From contig CAWDKL010000005.1 in the NCBI GenBank assembly GCA_963802745.1, positions 1 through 64,000 on the forward strand: DNA of 64,000 bases, written 5' to 3'. Positions 8,344 through 16,965 of this stretch are shown here, in pieces. This stretch comes from JAJPKK01 sp963802745. Its GTDB lineage: Bacteria; Pseudomonadota; Alphaproteobacteria; Rhizobiales; Xanthobacteraceae. Numbering within the stretch: position 1 is the first letter of the stretch; each line of letters begins with the position of its first letter. The position numbers were made by a program, and so were the translations under genes. The notes under the pieces were generated by a model. It was not told where the DNA came from. It was given only the letters and a program-made list of their open reading frames with translations, and made no database searches.

Positions 8344-9345
8344 TCAAAACTCCATCAGGTCCCGGGCGACCATGACCTTGCCGGAGAAATGCACGCCGAC
8401 CTGCTCGCCCAAGCGCTTGTAATCATCGTTCGGGTCGGCCGTGGCCGGCAGATGCGTGAGTACGACCGCTTTGACGCCGGCGCGGGTCGCCATTTTGCCG
8501 ATCTCTTCGGGGGTGATGTGCTCCTCCACCATGTGGCGCAGGGACTGGACTTGCTGTTCCGGCGTCAGCGCCTGCCAACGGCCGATTTTGATCTGCTGCG
8601 CCTTCCATTCGTTCACCGAGGTCACTTCGGTGACCAGCAGATCGGCCCCCTTGGCAAGCGCGGTGAGCGCATCGCTGGGCCCGGTATCGCCGGAAAACAC
8701 GATGGTGCGGTCGGGCGCCTCGAACCGGTAGGAATAGGATTTATACTTGCCGTAGCCGGGGCTCCCGGGGGGAAAATGGAAATGCGTGTTTTCCACCGCC
8801 GTGACCTTGATATTGGCATCCTGAAAGATCGTACCGGTGCCGGTATCGTGGCCGAAGAAGATTTTCGCCGGCGGAACGGACCGGGTTCCGTCGCTCATCC
8901 GGATCTCCGCGCTCACGGTGACGAATTGTACCAGCGGCTTGACGCTGGCGTCGGTTCCGGGCGGTCCGTAGATATTGACCGGCTTGGTGCGGTTGAAATC
9001 ATATTCGGCGGACATCAGGCCACCGAGACCGCCGGTATGGTCGCTGTGCGGATGGGTAATGAAGATGGTGTCGATATCGCGCACCGAAATGCCCGCACGG
9101 GTGAGCCGACGGGTCACGCCATCGCCGGCATCGATCATGTAGAGCGTGCCATTGACGATCAGGGCGTTGGACGATTGTGCCCGCCCGACTGTCGGCGCCG
9201 GGCCGCTGCGGGTGCCGAGGGTGATGAGACGGCTGCCGCTCTTCGGCGTCGCCGCTCCGCCAGTTTGTGCGGAAGCTTCGGCGAACGCGGCTATTGCGAA
9301 ACAGGACAAGGCGGCAGACAGTATAAACGAGACAGGCTTTTGCAT
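8344..9345 (-). CDS. Exported metallo-beta-lactamase-fold hydrolase
   Basis: 333 residues with a signal peptide (FILSAALSCFAIAAFAEASAQ). The MBL metal motif is FITHPHSDHTGGL (H-x-H-x-D-H). A later FSGDTGPSD supplies the bridging Asp and VVLTHLPATAD the last His. The arrangement is closest to the RNase Z/arylsulfatase-like MBL branch, but export to the periplasm argues against tRNA processing. The ATG at 9345 begins the signal peptide; the open frame runs farther upstream without a credible start. The substrate is unknown. Confidence 0.8.
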   Translation of the reverse strand: MQKPVSFILSAALSCFAIAAFAEASAQTGGAATPKSGSRLITLGTRSGPAPTVGRAQSSNALIVNGTLYMIDAGDGVTRRLTRAGISVRDIDTIFITHPHSDHTGGLGGLMSAEYDFNRTKPVNIYGPPGTDASVKPLVQFVTVSAEIRMSDGTRSVPPAKIFFGHDTGTGTIFQDANIKVTAVENTHFHFPPGSPGYGKYKSYSYRFEAPDRTIVFSGDTGPSDALTALAKGADLLVTEVTSVNEWKAQQIKIGRWQALTPEQQVQSLRHMVEEHITPEEIGKMATRAGVKAVVLTHLPATADPNDDYKRLGEQVGVHFSGKVMVARDLMEF

Positions 9346-9485
9346 CCGGCACTCCCACGGTGAAGCGGAGGCTGCGAAGCCCCGGCCCGCGACGGAATTG
9401 AGACTACGCAACGGAAGTTCGCGCAAGGGCTTTTGCACGAGCGGGCTCGGGTTCGAACGGGCTCGACGGGCGTAAGATTGCCCGT

Positions 9486-9764
9486 TCAGTCGGGCTGCTT
9501 TTTGCGATCCAGCCAGCGGCTCCACGCGGCCGGCCAGAACGCGATGGCGGCAACCACCAGCGCGATCACCACCAGCGTTAGAATGCCCTGGACGAAGGTG
9601 AAGTTCGGTGCATCCTTCGACACGAACCAGCCGGTGATCGAACCCGAGATGACGAGAAGCCCCCGCACGATCAAACTGACCACGATCGCCTCCCAGCGAT
9701 TGATGCCGCCGCTCCAGCCGGATAGCACGTCCGGCGCGGATGTCGCCAACGCAAGCGCGTGCAA
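9486..9764 (-). CDS. Possible small two-span membrane protein
   Basis: 92 residues with two hydrophobic segments (IVVSLIVRGLLVISGSITGWF and ILTLVVIALVVAAIAFWP) and a basic C-terminus (RWLDRKKQPD). The first available start is TTG; a GTG lies a few codons inside. It is divergent from the adjacent transporter. Membrane topology with a positive tail looks biological, but I recognise no family. It could also be a hydrophobic chance frame in GC-rich DNA. Confidence 0.45.
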   Translation of the reverse strand: MHALALATSAPDVLSGWSGGINRWEAIVVSLIVRGLLVISGSITGWFVSKDAPNFTFVQGILTLVVIALVVAAIAFWPAAWSRWLDRKKQPD

Positions 9765-9849
9765 CGGAGCACGATCGTATGCTCATGGTGTACGAGCGGG
9801 CGCGCGACATGTATCATGACGACGCAATCGCGCCGCAAGGAGTCTTTTC

Positions 9850-11142
9850 ATGTCGCACCCCCCGCAGGTTCAATCGCGGCTCGGCGCCATTCTGCGCGCC
9901 ACCAGCGGCAACTTTTTGGAACAGTTCGACTTCTTCCTGTTCGGTTTCTATGCGGGGCCGATTTCAAAGGCGTTTTTCCCGACCGGCAACGAATACACCG
10001 AGCTGATGCTCACCTTCACGACGTTCTGGCTCGGCGCGCTGATGCGGCCGGTCGGCGCGATCGTGCTCGGCGCCTATCTGGATCGGATCGGCCGCCGCAA
10101 GGGCTTGATCCTGACGCTGTCGATCATGGCGCTCGGCACCATGACGATCGCGTTCGCACCGGCCTATGCCACCATCGGGATGGCGGCGCCCATCATCGTG
10201 CTGATCGGCCGCCTGCTCCAAGGCTTCTCGGCCGGCGTCGAACTCGGCGGCGTGTCGATCTACCTGTTCGAGATCGCAACGCCCGGCAACAAGGGCTTTT
10301 ACACGTCGTTCCAGTCCGCGAGCCAGCAGGTGGCGATCTTTGCGGCGGCGATCATCGGCTATGTGCTCAACCTGTCCCTCACCGGCCAGCAGATCGGCGA
10401 TTGGGGCTGGCGCATCCCGTTTTTCATCGGCTGCCTGATCGTGCCGTTCATTTTCGTGATCCGCCGGTCGCTTGAGGAAACCCCGGAATTTTTGGCGCAG
10501 AAGAAGCATCCCTCCACGCGGGAAATCTTCGCCACCATGGCGTCGCACTGGCAGACCATGTTCCTCGGCATGAACCTGGTCGCGCTGACCACCGTGATGT
10601 TTTATTTCATCACCGTCTATACGCCGACCTTCGGCCGCAACGTGCTCAAGCTGACGGCGACCGACGCCCTGATTGTCACCTTGCTGGTAGCCGTGACCAA
10701 CTTCATGTGGCTGCCGGTCGGCGGCGCGATCTCGGATCGCGTCGGGCGCAAGCCGGTGCTGACCGCTATCGCCACGACCGCACTCATCACCGCCTATCCG
10801 GCGCTGTCCTGGCTCGTGCACGACCCGAGCTTTGCCAAGATGCTGATGGTGGAGCTGCTGTTCTCGTTCTATTTCGGCGTCTACAACGGCGCCATGGTGG
10901 CGGCTCTGTCGGAGATCGTGCCGGCGCATGTGCGTGCCTCCGGCTTCTCGCTCGCCTTCGCGCTTGCGGCGGCGCTGTTCGGCACCTTCACGCCGCTCGC
11001 CTCGACCTTCCTGATCAAGGCGAGCAACGACAATGCCTCGCCCGGCTATTGGCTGATGTTCGCCGCCTATTGCAGCTTGATGGCGACGGCGGCGTTTTAT
11101 CGCCCCGACGCGCGGGCAACGCTGGCCCCAGCGATGGCGTGA
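9850..11142 (+). CDS. tcuC: MHS-family citrate/tricarballylate proton symporter
   Basis: 430 residues, 12-span MFS transporter. Family signatures are GNFLEQFDFFLFGFYA at the N-terminus, ALMRPVGAIVLGAYLDRIGRRKGL in the loop after helix 2, and LLQGFSAGVELGGVSIYL in helix 4. These are those of the metabolite:proton symporters that include CitA and TcuC. AAGGAG precedes the ATG. In Salmonella tcuA, tcuB and tcuC form one operon (established). Here tcuA follows after a degenerate MNT gene and tcuB after a further insertion, so TcuC is assigned mainly by context. A plain citrate symporter is the alternative. Confidence 0.8.
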   Translation: MSHPPQVQSRLGAILRATSGNFLEQFDFFLFGFYAGPISKAFFPTGNEYTELMLTFTTFWLGALMRPVGAIVLGAYLDRIGRRKGLILTLSIMALGTMTIAFAPAYATIGMAAPIIVLIGRLLQGFSAGVELGGVSIYLFEIATPGNKGFYTSFQSASQQVAIFAAAIIGYVLNLSLTGQQIGDWGWRIPFFIGCLIVPFIFVIRRSLEETPEFLAQKKHPSTREIFATMASHWQTMFLGMNLVALTTVMFYFITVYTPTFGRNVLKLTATDALIVTLLVAVTNFMWLPVGGAISDRVGRKPVLTAIATTALITAYPALSWLVHDPSFAKMLMVELLFSFYFGVYNGAMVAALSEIVPAHVRASGFSLAFALAAALFGTFTPLASTFLIKASNDNASPGYWLMFAAYCSLMATAAFYRPDARATLAPAMA

Positions 11143-11173
11143 GGCGGCGGTGTGCGGACCTATGTGATGGGTG

Positions 11174-11507
11174 ATGAGCGAACTTATCTCTCCTGGTTTG
11201 ATTCCGGCTCAACTCCTTAACTCGGTGGTGGGGTTTTTCCACCCCCGTCGGGTTATTTTGTTCGGCTCGCAGGCCCGCCGCGACGCCGGACCCGACAGTG
11301 ACGTCGATCTTCTCGTCGAACTGGATGACGACGCGCCGGCCGAACTGCTCTCCGCCACCTCCGTTTACGCCGCCCGCAAAGGTTTTGCGGGACCCGTTGA
11401 ACATCATACCGTGCCGGGCCGGCGTCTTGGCCTCGCGGGCACGCGCCGTCGGGTCGTTCGCCCACGTGATCTTGCGCGACGGGGTGACGGTTTATGAGCG
11501 GACATGA
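11174..11507 (+). CDS. MNT-type nucleotidyltransferase (frameshifted)
   Basis: Minimal nucleotidyltransferase of the MntA antitoxin type. RRVILFGSQARRDAG and SDVDLLVELDD give the G-S and D-x-D catalytic motif. The frame breaks near 11400: removing one A from GTTGAACATC gives V-D-I-I-P-C-R-A and continues in frame 3 to RARAVGSFAHVILRDGV. Family members usually pair with a HepT toxin, but none is adjacent. It sits between tcuC (31 bases upstream) and tcuA (79 bases downstream), an odd place for a TA gene and probably an insertion into the tcu operon. It may be inactive or a sequencing error. Confidence 0.65.
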
Positions 11508-11585
11508 CTCAAGGCGGGCTGGACTGGTGACACTACCCAAAAAATTCGGCAGAAGCGTAAGCTGGGCATGGGGCAAGACTTGAGC

Positions 11586-12983
11586 ATGGCGGATCTGACT
11601 GAAAAATTCGACGTCCTGGTCGTGGGCGGCGGCAATGCGGCGCTGTGCGCGGCGATCGCGGCGCGGCGCGCCGGGGCGTCGGTGCTGGTGCTGGAGGCGG
11701 CGTCGAAATTCTACCGCGGCGGCAATACGCGTCACACCCGCAACATGCGCTGCGCCCATGACGCCGCCACCAAGGAACTAACCGGGCCGTACTCGGAAGA
11801 AGAATTCTTCGACGACCTGATCCGCGTCACCGGCGGCAATACCGACGAGCCGCTGGCGCGCCACATGATCCACGAATCCAAGGAGGTGCTGGAATGGGTG
11901 GCGGCCCAGGGCGTGCGCTTCCAGCCCTCGCTCGGCGGCACGCTCAGCCTCGGCCGCACCAATTCGTTCTTTCTCGGCGGCGGGCGCGCCATGCTCAATG
12001 CGCTCTACCGCACCGCGGAGTTGATCGGGGTAGAGATCGCCTACGAGGCCGAGGTGGTGGACCTCGACATCCAGGACGGCATGTTCTTATCGGCGACCGC
12101 GGTGGTTGGCGGACAGCCCGTCACCGTGCGGGCGGCGGCGCTGGTTGCGGCCTGTGGCGGTTTCGAATCCAATATCGAATGGTTAGAGCAGTATTGGGGG
12201 CCGCCGGCGCAGAATTTTCTCATCCGCGGCACCCCCAACAACCGCGGCACCGTATTAAAACTCCTGCTCGACAAGGGCGTCGAGGAGATCGGCGACCCGA
12301 CCCAGTGCCATGCGGTCGCGATCGACGCCCGCGCGCCGAAATATGACGGCGGCATCATCACCCGGCTCGATTGCGTGGTGTTCGGCATCGTGGTGAACCG
12401 CAACGCGCAGCGCTTCTACGATGAAGGCGAGGATGTGTGGCCGAAGCGCTATGCAATTTGGGGCAGGCTCGTTGCCGGCCAGCCCGAGCAGATCGCCTAC
12501 ATCATCTTCGATGCCTCCTCACGAACGATGTTCATGCCGTCGCTGTTTCCGGCGATCGAGGCGCCGACGCTGCGGGAACTGGCGGGCAAATTCGAGCTCG
12601 ACCCGGATGCGTTCGAGGCCACGGTCAACGGCTTCAACGCCGCGGTGCGGCCCGGCAATTTCGATCACACCGTGCTGGACGATTGCCGCACCGAGGGCTT
12701 GACCCCGCCGAAATCCCATTGGGCGCGGCGCATCGAGACGCCGCCGTTCTACGGCTATCCGGTGCGCCCCGGCATCACCTTCACCTATCTCGGAACCCGC
12801 GTGAACAAGGAAGCCCGCATGCTGATGAAGGACGGCAAGCCCTCGGCCAATATGTTCGCGGCCGGCGAGATCATGGCCGGCAACGTCCTCGGCCGCGGCT
12901 ATGCGGCGGGCATCGGCATGACCATCGGCAGCGTATTCGGACGCATCGCGGGCCGGGAGGCCGCCGCCAATGCACGCAATTGA
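11586..12983 (+). CDS. tcuA: FAD-dependent tricarballylate dehydrogenase
   Basis: 465 residues. The N-terminus has a Rossmann FAD motif (VLVVGGGNAALCAAIAARR) ending in E at VLEA. The mid-region has GGGRAMLNALY and the substrate region RGGNTRHTRNMR. The C-terminus has the second FAD motif GRGYAAGIGMTIGSVFGR. These match TcuA, the succinate-dehydrogenase-like flavoprotein that oxidises tricarballylate to cis-aconitate (known in Salmonella). Electrons pass to TcuB in the membrane. An ATG at 11568 would add six residues. The codons for residues 397-465 are duplicated at 15420-15632 in front of tcuB. Confidence 0.88.
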   Translation: MADLTEKFDVLVVGGGNAALCAAIAARRAGASVLVLEAASKFYRGGNTRHTRNMRCAHDAATKELTGPYSEEEFFDDLIRVTGGNTDEPLARHMIHESKEVLEWVAAQGVRFQPSLGGTLSLGRTNSFFLGGGRAMLNALYRTAELIGVEIAYEAEVVDLDIQDGMFLSATAVVGGQPVTVRAAALVAACGGFESNIEWLEQYWGPPAQNFLIRGTPNNRGTVLKLLLDKGVEEIGDPTQCHAVAIDARAPKYDGGIITRLDCVVFGIVVNRNAQRFYDEGEDVWPKRYAIWGRLVAGQPEQIAYIIFDASSRTMFMPSLFPAIEAPTLRELAGKFELDPDAFEATVNGFNAAVRPGNFDHTVLDDCRTEGLTPPKSHWARRIETPPFYGYPVRPGITFTYLGTRVNKEARMLMKDGKPSANMFAAGEIMAGNVLGRGYAAGIGMTIGSVFGRIAGREAAANARN

Positions 12984-13000
12984 GGCGCTCGCAGAGTAAG
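12774..13000 (+). repeat. Left copy of the tcuA/tcuB junction duplication
   Basis: This stretch, the last ~210 bases of tcuA plus the sequence after its stop, recurs at 15420-15648. After the overlap GCACGCAATTGAGGCGCTCGCAGAG the frame of a truncated tcuB can be read: an ATG inside the tcuA end codes M-H-A-I-E-A-L-A-E and then a stop. That is the start of TcuB with one substitution. So the left copy keeps a working tcuA end and a dead tcuB start. Confidence 0.85.
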
Positions 13001-13092
13001 CGTAGCTCGGATGCAGGGCGCGCCGCTTGCGCGACCGCAATTCGGGGGCGGCCTTTGGTCACCGGCACCGCCGTCCCGGATTACGGCACTCA

Positions 13093-13628
13093 TCACACCG
13101 CGGCAAATCGCGGTTCGTAGATCCGATCAAACTGGATGGCGCTGAGTGCTTCGTGAACCAGCTTGGCATCCTGCGCGGATGGCGCGGCGGGTTGCCGATC
13201 GGCCGGCACGCCGAACAATTCCGGCGGTTCCACCGCACGCCGCAGCAACCGTTGGGTCGGACCCGACGGAACGATCTCGCCGCTCTCGAATTTTTCAAAC
13301 GATTTTTCCCCGGTGCCGAACAGGACCCCGGCTTCGCGTTGCGTTAGGCCGCAGCGTTGCGGGATCGCGCGGATCACCACGGGTACGAACGCGGTTTCGC
13401 CCCGCGCCAAGGCTTTCGCCGTGCACCAGCGGCGACCTGGTTGTCCGCATCGACCAGCTGACCTTCCATGTCGTCGGGGTCGGATAAAGACTACCACCAG
13501 CCCGGCTGCAAATAGCGGAAGGTCTTGCCTTCGACCTGCAGCGAGAGTAGTTTTTCCCCGCGCGTCATGGGACGGCCAAACTCCGCGCTCGGCATCACGT
13601 CGGGGTAGTTTCGCGGATTGCCTCCCAT
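13093..13628 (-). pseudogene. Degenerate MqsA-like antitoxin
   Basis: The start at 13628 has AAGGAGG 7 bases upstream. The frame gives MGGNPRNYPDVMPSAEFGRP, then RGEKLLSLQVEGKTFRYLQPGWW. It meets an in-frame TAG near 13491 and continues SLSDPDDMEGQLVDADNQV. A frame change near 13440 leads into ALARGETAFVPVVIR and a MqsA-type helix-turn-helix (CGLTQREAGVLFGTGEKSFEKFESGEIVPSGPT), ending at 13093. The HTH is typical of MqsA/type II antitoxins acting as autorepressors. The amber codon and frameshift make it non-functional as read, and no MqsR partner is visible. Confidence 0.6.
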
Positions 13629-13672
13629 CGTCACGCCTCCTTGAAGCGGATCAAAAATAACGCCAGCGTGGT

Positions 13673-14491
13673 TTACGGCTTTGGCTTGCCGTAGCGTTCG
13701 AGCATTGCCTCTGCGATTTCGGGCGAAGACGGCCAAAAGCCACGCGGCGCACCTGGGTTCCGCTGATACTTATCAAGCGCGGTCACGTCCGGCTGCACCG
13801 GCTTTTCACCATCCATGAAGATGACGCCCACGGCATCGCTCGGCAGCTTGGCGATAAAGGTCTCGGCATCCTCGATCATGCCGCGGATACGGCGGTGCAG
13901 GCCGGGCACGTCAACAGGATGCTCGGTCGCCAGGCCGTGAAATTCCTCCGCCGTGAAGCGGCTGTGCCGGGTGATTTCGGCAAGCATCTCCTCGGGCGTG
14001 ACACCGGGAAACTTGCCGACCGCCGCGCACACGACCGCTCCGAGGGGCAGAATGTTTTCATGAATGGTGACCAGATCGACAATATCGCGCGGCACGCGGC
14101 GATCCGCCGCCGCTGCCGCCTTGTTGGTTGCAAGATCGACGGGATGCAGGACGTAGCCGAACAGGTCATCCGGCTGCGTCGGAAAAAACCGGAACGCGGC
14201 ATCCGTCGCCCATTCGAGTTGCATGGCTTCGCTCCCGCGCGTAACCGCGGCTTCGCGCTTGCCCTCCCGCACCCGCCCCCACGTGACGCCGTATCCAGCT
14301 GCCGTCAGTGCCGCCGCGTCGGCCTTGGCGGCACTCTCGAGCCGGGCTTCGGAATCGTGGAAAATATCGATGTCGCCGGAGAAGCGCGGGCCTTCGCGGT
14401 TGATGGCGACACCCCCGGCAATATAGCTGTCGGGGCTGCGCTGCGCCGCGAGCGCGCGCAATACCTCGGACTGAAACTTACCGATCGGCAC
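13673..14491 (-). CDS. AbiEii-like nucleotidyl transferase (toxin family)
   Basis: 272 residues from a GTG at 14491. The nucleotidyltransferase motif is IAGGVAINREGPRFSGDIDIFHDSEARL (G-G, then S-x-D-I-D). A later LATNKAAAAADRRVPRDIVDLV resembles the AbiEii lysine/Arg-Asp-x-x-D motif that follows the active site. The family includes the type IV abortive-infection toxin AbiEii and related transferases. The upstream small gene (14478-14693) overlaps its start by 14 bases, so the two form a translationally coupled pair. It lies in the block that separates tcuA from tcuB and appears intact. Confidence 0.7.
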   Translation of the reverse strand: MPIGKFQSEVLRALAAQRSPDSYIAGGVAINREGPRFSGDIDIFHDSEARLESAAKADAAALTAAGYGVTWGRVREGKREAAVTRGSEAMQLEWATDAAFRFFPTQPDDLFGYVLHPVDLATNKAAAAADRRVPRDIVDLVTIHENILPLGAVVCAAVGKFPGVTPEEMLAEITRHSRFTAEEFHGLATEHPVDVPGLHRRIRGMIEDAETFIAKLPSDAVGVIFMDGEKPVQPDVTALDKYQRNPGAPRGFWPSSPEIAEAMLERYGKPKP

Positions 14492-14693
14492 GGCAAAGCG
14501 CCTCGATCCGCTCGGCGAGCCGCCGTCCCTCCATGCGGCCATGCGTGCGCAGCGCTTTGGTGATCGCCAACGCGTCCGCCGGGCTAGGGTCTTCGACCGG
14601 GCGCATGTTCCATAGCGCGCGCACGCCATACTCAGCGAAGGCGCGACGATAGAGGCTTGCGAGGTCTTCCGGCGGTGTCGGCTCCGTGCGCAT
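14478..14693 (-). CDS. Small partner gene of the AbiEii-like transferase
   Basis: 71 residues from the ATG at 14693 (GGAG five bases upstream): MRTEPTPPEDLASLYRR at the start, then ALWNMRPVEDPSPADALAITKALRTHG and a basic end. It overlaps the start of the nucleotidyl transferase. I do not recognise a domain; it is probably the partner, perhaps the antitoxin, of the downstream gene, judged only by coupling. It lacks the winged-helix of classical AbiEi. Confidence 0.55.
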   Translation of the reverse strand: MRTEPTPPEDLASLYRRAFAEYGVRALWNMRPVEDPSPADALAITKALRTHGRMEGRRLAERIEALCRADR

Positions 14694-14827
14694 AACGCTC
14701 CAAGTAACACGCTTGCCAATCAAGTATACGGCCGTGTCGCTTTGAATGCAGGGTTTTTGTAGAAAGGGCAGCCTGAGTGGAGTGCGCGCCGCTTGCGCGA
14801 CCGCAATTCGGGCTCCGGCTACGCCGC

Positions 14828-15115
14828 TTATTGCGTTCGACGGACCGATTTAGGCGCCGCGGTTTTAACGGCAACCAGAATGGCAAACCCATCCTTGTTG
14901 TCCGGGTCACGTATGATGGCGTCGAGGTCCGAAGGTCCGGGGATCGCTTCATCATCCTCCATCATTCCTTCGATGTGCAGGGCCAGGGCCTCCTCCGCCA
15001 TGGCGCGTGCGTCATCGAGGTTGGTGCCGGCCGTTGCGATTCCGGGAAAGTCCGGAAACGAGACACCATAGTCGCTGTCCGCTTCCTGGCGGAGCAGGCC
15101 GATATAGTTACGCAT
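14828..15115 (-). CDS. hicB: HicB-family antitoxin
   Basis: 95 residues. YGVSFPDFPGIATAGTNLDDA is the typical HicB strand-turn (V-x-F-P-D-F-P-G), followed by an alpha helix AMAEEALALHIEGMMEDDEAIP. HicB binds and inhibits the mRNA interferase HicA. The upstream hicA reading frame overlaps the first 8 bases of hicB, the usual hicAB order. HicB looks intact, while its hicA is damaged. Confidence 0.85.
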   Translation of the reverse strand: MRNYIGLLRQEADSDYGVSFPDFPGIATAGTNLDDARAMAEEALALHIEGMMEDDEAIPGPSDLDAIIRDPDNKDGFAILVAVKTAAPKSVRRTQ

Positions 15116-15307
15116 GGCCTTGCCTCAGTTTGAGATCGGATTGCTTCTCAATATTTCGTAAGTCGCCGAGCGGAATATCCCGCTTGGGGTGGGCACCGTC
15201 ACCCGACCCGGTTTGGTCGGATGTTTGAACTGGGCGTGGCTTCCATTCCGGGCAACCTCGAACCACCCATCCGCCGCCAAGGCCGCGATGACATCCCGGC
15301 TGTTTAT
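15108..15307 (-). pseudogene. hicA: Degenerate HicA toxin
   Basis: Reading right to left, the frame gives NSRDVIAALAADGWFEV, then ARNGSHAQFKHPTKPG with the catalytic histidine region (G-S-H-x-x-F/Y-x-H), then VTVPTP. The frame then breaks near 15191, where one C is missing, and in the next frame continues KRDIPLGDLRNIEKQ to a stop overlapping hicB. The codon where ATG is expected (15305-15307) is ATA, and a stop lies a few codons upstream, so there is no usable start. Lost start and a frameshift together point to an inactive toxin with a surviving antitoxin. Confidence 0.7.
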
Positions 15308-15419
15308 AAGGCTAACTGTCTACAAAACTTGTGCAAAATTGTCAAATTGCTACCGCCCGGCGCGATTGACCCCGGATTGCACGCAAGGTAGGGCGTACGT
15401 TCGATCCTGGCTACAGGCG

Positions 15420-15648
15420 CTCATTAGCTTCGCCTATCTCGGACCCCGTGTGAACAAGGACGCCTTTATGCTGATGAAGGACGGCAAATCCTCGGCCCCT
15501 ACGTTCGCCTCCGGCGAAAACGAGTCCGGCAGCGGGCTCGGCCGCGGCCAGGCGGCGGGCATCGGCATAACGAACGGCCGCGCATTCCGACGCATCGCGG
15601 GCTGGGAGGCCGCCGCCAATGCACGCAACTGAGGCGCTTGCCGAGGCC
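15420..15648 (+). pseudogene. Right copy of tcuA 3' end, truncated, in front of tcuB
   Basis: A 71-residue reading frame (ISFAYLGPRVNKDAFMLMKD onward, ending RIAGWEAAANARN) matches the last 69 residues of TcuA. By eye 48 of 69 residues are identical. It ends at 15632, 14 bases inside tcuB, so it keeps the original tcuA-tcuB overlap. The changes fall at conserved FAD-site positions (GRGYAAGIGM to GRGQAAGIGI), as expected for a dead copy. It marks the right flank of the 2.4-kb insertion between tcuA and tcuB. Confidence 0.85.
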
Positions 15649-16731
15649 GACCGCCTCATGACGGTGTGCAATTCCTGCCGCTATTGCGAGGGCATCTGCG
15701 CGGTGTTTCCCGCCATGGAGATGCGCCGCGCGTTCCCGGACGGCGACCTGAACTACCTGGCGAACCTGTGCCACAACTGTGGCGCCTGCTACGACGACTG
15801 CCAGTTCTCGCCGCCGCATCCGTTCAACGTCAATGTACCAAAAGTGCTGGCGCAGGTGCGGGCGCAATCCTATGCGGCCTACGCGTGGCCACAGGCCTTG
15901 GCGCCGCTGTTCGCGCACAACAGCCGTGCCGTTGCGGCCATTACGGCGGTCAGCATGGCGGCGTTCGTGCTTGGCTTCGCGGCCTTTAACGACCGCGCCG
16001 TGCTGTTCGGCGTGCATGAGGGACCGGGGGCATTCTACACGCTGATGCCGCACGCCGCGATGGCCTGGCTGTTCGGCGCGGCATTCATCTATGCGATCGT
16101 TGCGCTCGCCATGGCGGGGCGCAATTTCTGGCGCGATAGCGGCGAAAAGCCGGGCACCATGGCGGACCGTCAATCGCTCGGGCAGGCCGCCGCGGACGCC
16201 GCCAGCCTGCGCTATCTCGGCGGCGGCGGCGACGGCTGCCTCAACGGGATCGAGCGCGGCGCCGACGACCGCAAGCTCTATCACCACATGACCTTTTACG
16301 GCTTCATGCTGTGCTTCGCGGCAACCTGCGTGGCGACGGTCTACCACTATCTGGGGCGTGAGGCGCCCTACCCGTGGTACGACCTCCCCGTCGTGCTGGG
16401 TACCATCGGCGGCATCGGCCTGGTGATCGGTCCGGCCGGGCTGCTGGCCGCCAAATTCCACCGCGATCCGGTGACCGCGGACACGGCGCCCTACGGCATG
16501 GAAGTCGCCTTTATCGCCATGCTGGCATTGACCAGCGTCACCGGCCTCGCGCTGCTCGACCTGCGCTACACCGCCGCCATGGGGATACTGCTCGCGGTGC
16601 ATCTCGGCGCGGTGTTGGGACTGTTCGTCACTCTGCCGTACGGCAAGTTCGTGCACGGCATCCACCGCTTCCTGGCGCTCGCCCGCTACGCCCGGGAGCG
16701 GAGGACGTTCACGCCCGGTGCCGGCGAATAA
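15619..16731 (+). CDS. tcuB: Tricarballylate utilisation iron-sulfur membrane protein
   Basis: 370 residues. Two ferredoxin-like clusters are near the N-terminus: CNSCRYCEGICAVFP and CHNCGACYDDCQFSPP. About six membrane spans follow, with histidines for haem in YHHMTFYGFML and VHLGAVLGLF. TcuB reoxidises the FADH2 of TcuA and feeds electrons to quinone (established in Salmonella). The start ATG lies inside the end of the duplicated tcuA fragment, as it must have overlapped the true tcuA before the insertion. Whether it is still co-transcribed with tcuA, 2.6 kb away across oppositely oriented genes, is doubtful. Confidence 0.88.
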   Translation: MHATEALAEADRLMTVCNSCRYCEGICAVFPAMEMRRAFPDGDLNYLANLCHNCGACYDDCQFSPPHPFNVNVPKVLAQVRAQSYAAYAWPQALAPLFAHNSRAVAAITAVSMAAFVLGFAAFNDRAVLFGVHEGPGAFYTLMPHAAMAWLFGAAFIYAIVALAMAGRNFWRDSGEKPGTMADRQSLGQAAADAASLRYLGGGGDGCLNGIERGADDRKLYHHMTFYGFMLCFAATCVATVYHYLGREAPYPWYDLPVVLGTIGGIGLVIGPAGLLAAKFHRDPVTADTAPYGMEVAFIAMLALTSVTGLALLDLRYTAAMGILLAVHLGAVLGLFVTLPYGKFVHGIHRFLALARYARERRTFTPGAGE

Positions 16732-16784
16732 TAAGCGCCCCTCCGCAAAAGGACGACGTTCGCTGAGGGCATCCAGCCGTCGAT

Positions 16785-16935
16785 CTCAGGGGACCGATTG
16801 TGGCAAGGTGGAAGCCCTGTTGTTGCAGGGGTGCGGCGCAATAAGCGAAGCGCATTGCGCCGCCGCGCCGCAGGTAGGCCCCCCGCACAGCGGAAAGCGG
16901 TGCAGTGCGCTTCGCTTACTGCACCCTACGCCTAC
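16785..16935. repeat. Extragenic palindromic repeat
   Basis: An imperfect inverted repeat containing GCGGCGCAATAAGCGAAGCG on one side and GCGCTTCGCTTACTGCACCC on the other, with a CCTACG border. It belongs to the class of short REP-like sequences that border CCTAC. It lies between the convergent tcuB and aminopeptidase genes. Confidence 0.5.
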
Positions 16936-16965
16936 CGTCGTGCTGCCCGGCGCCGGCGAATAATA

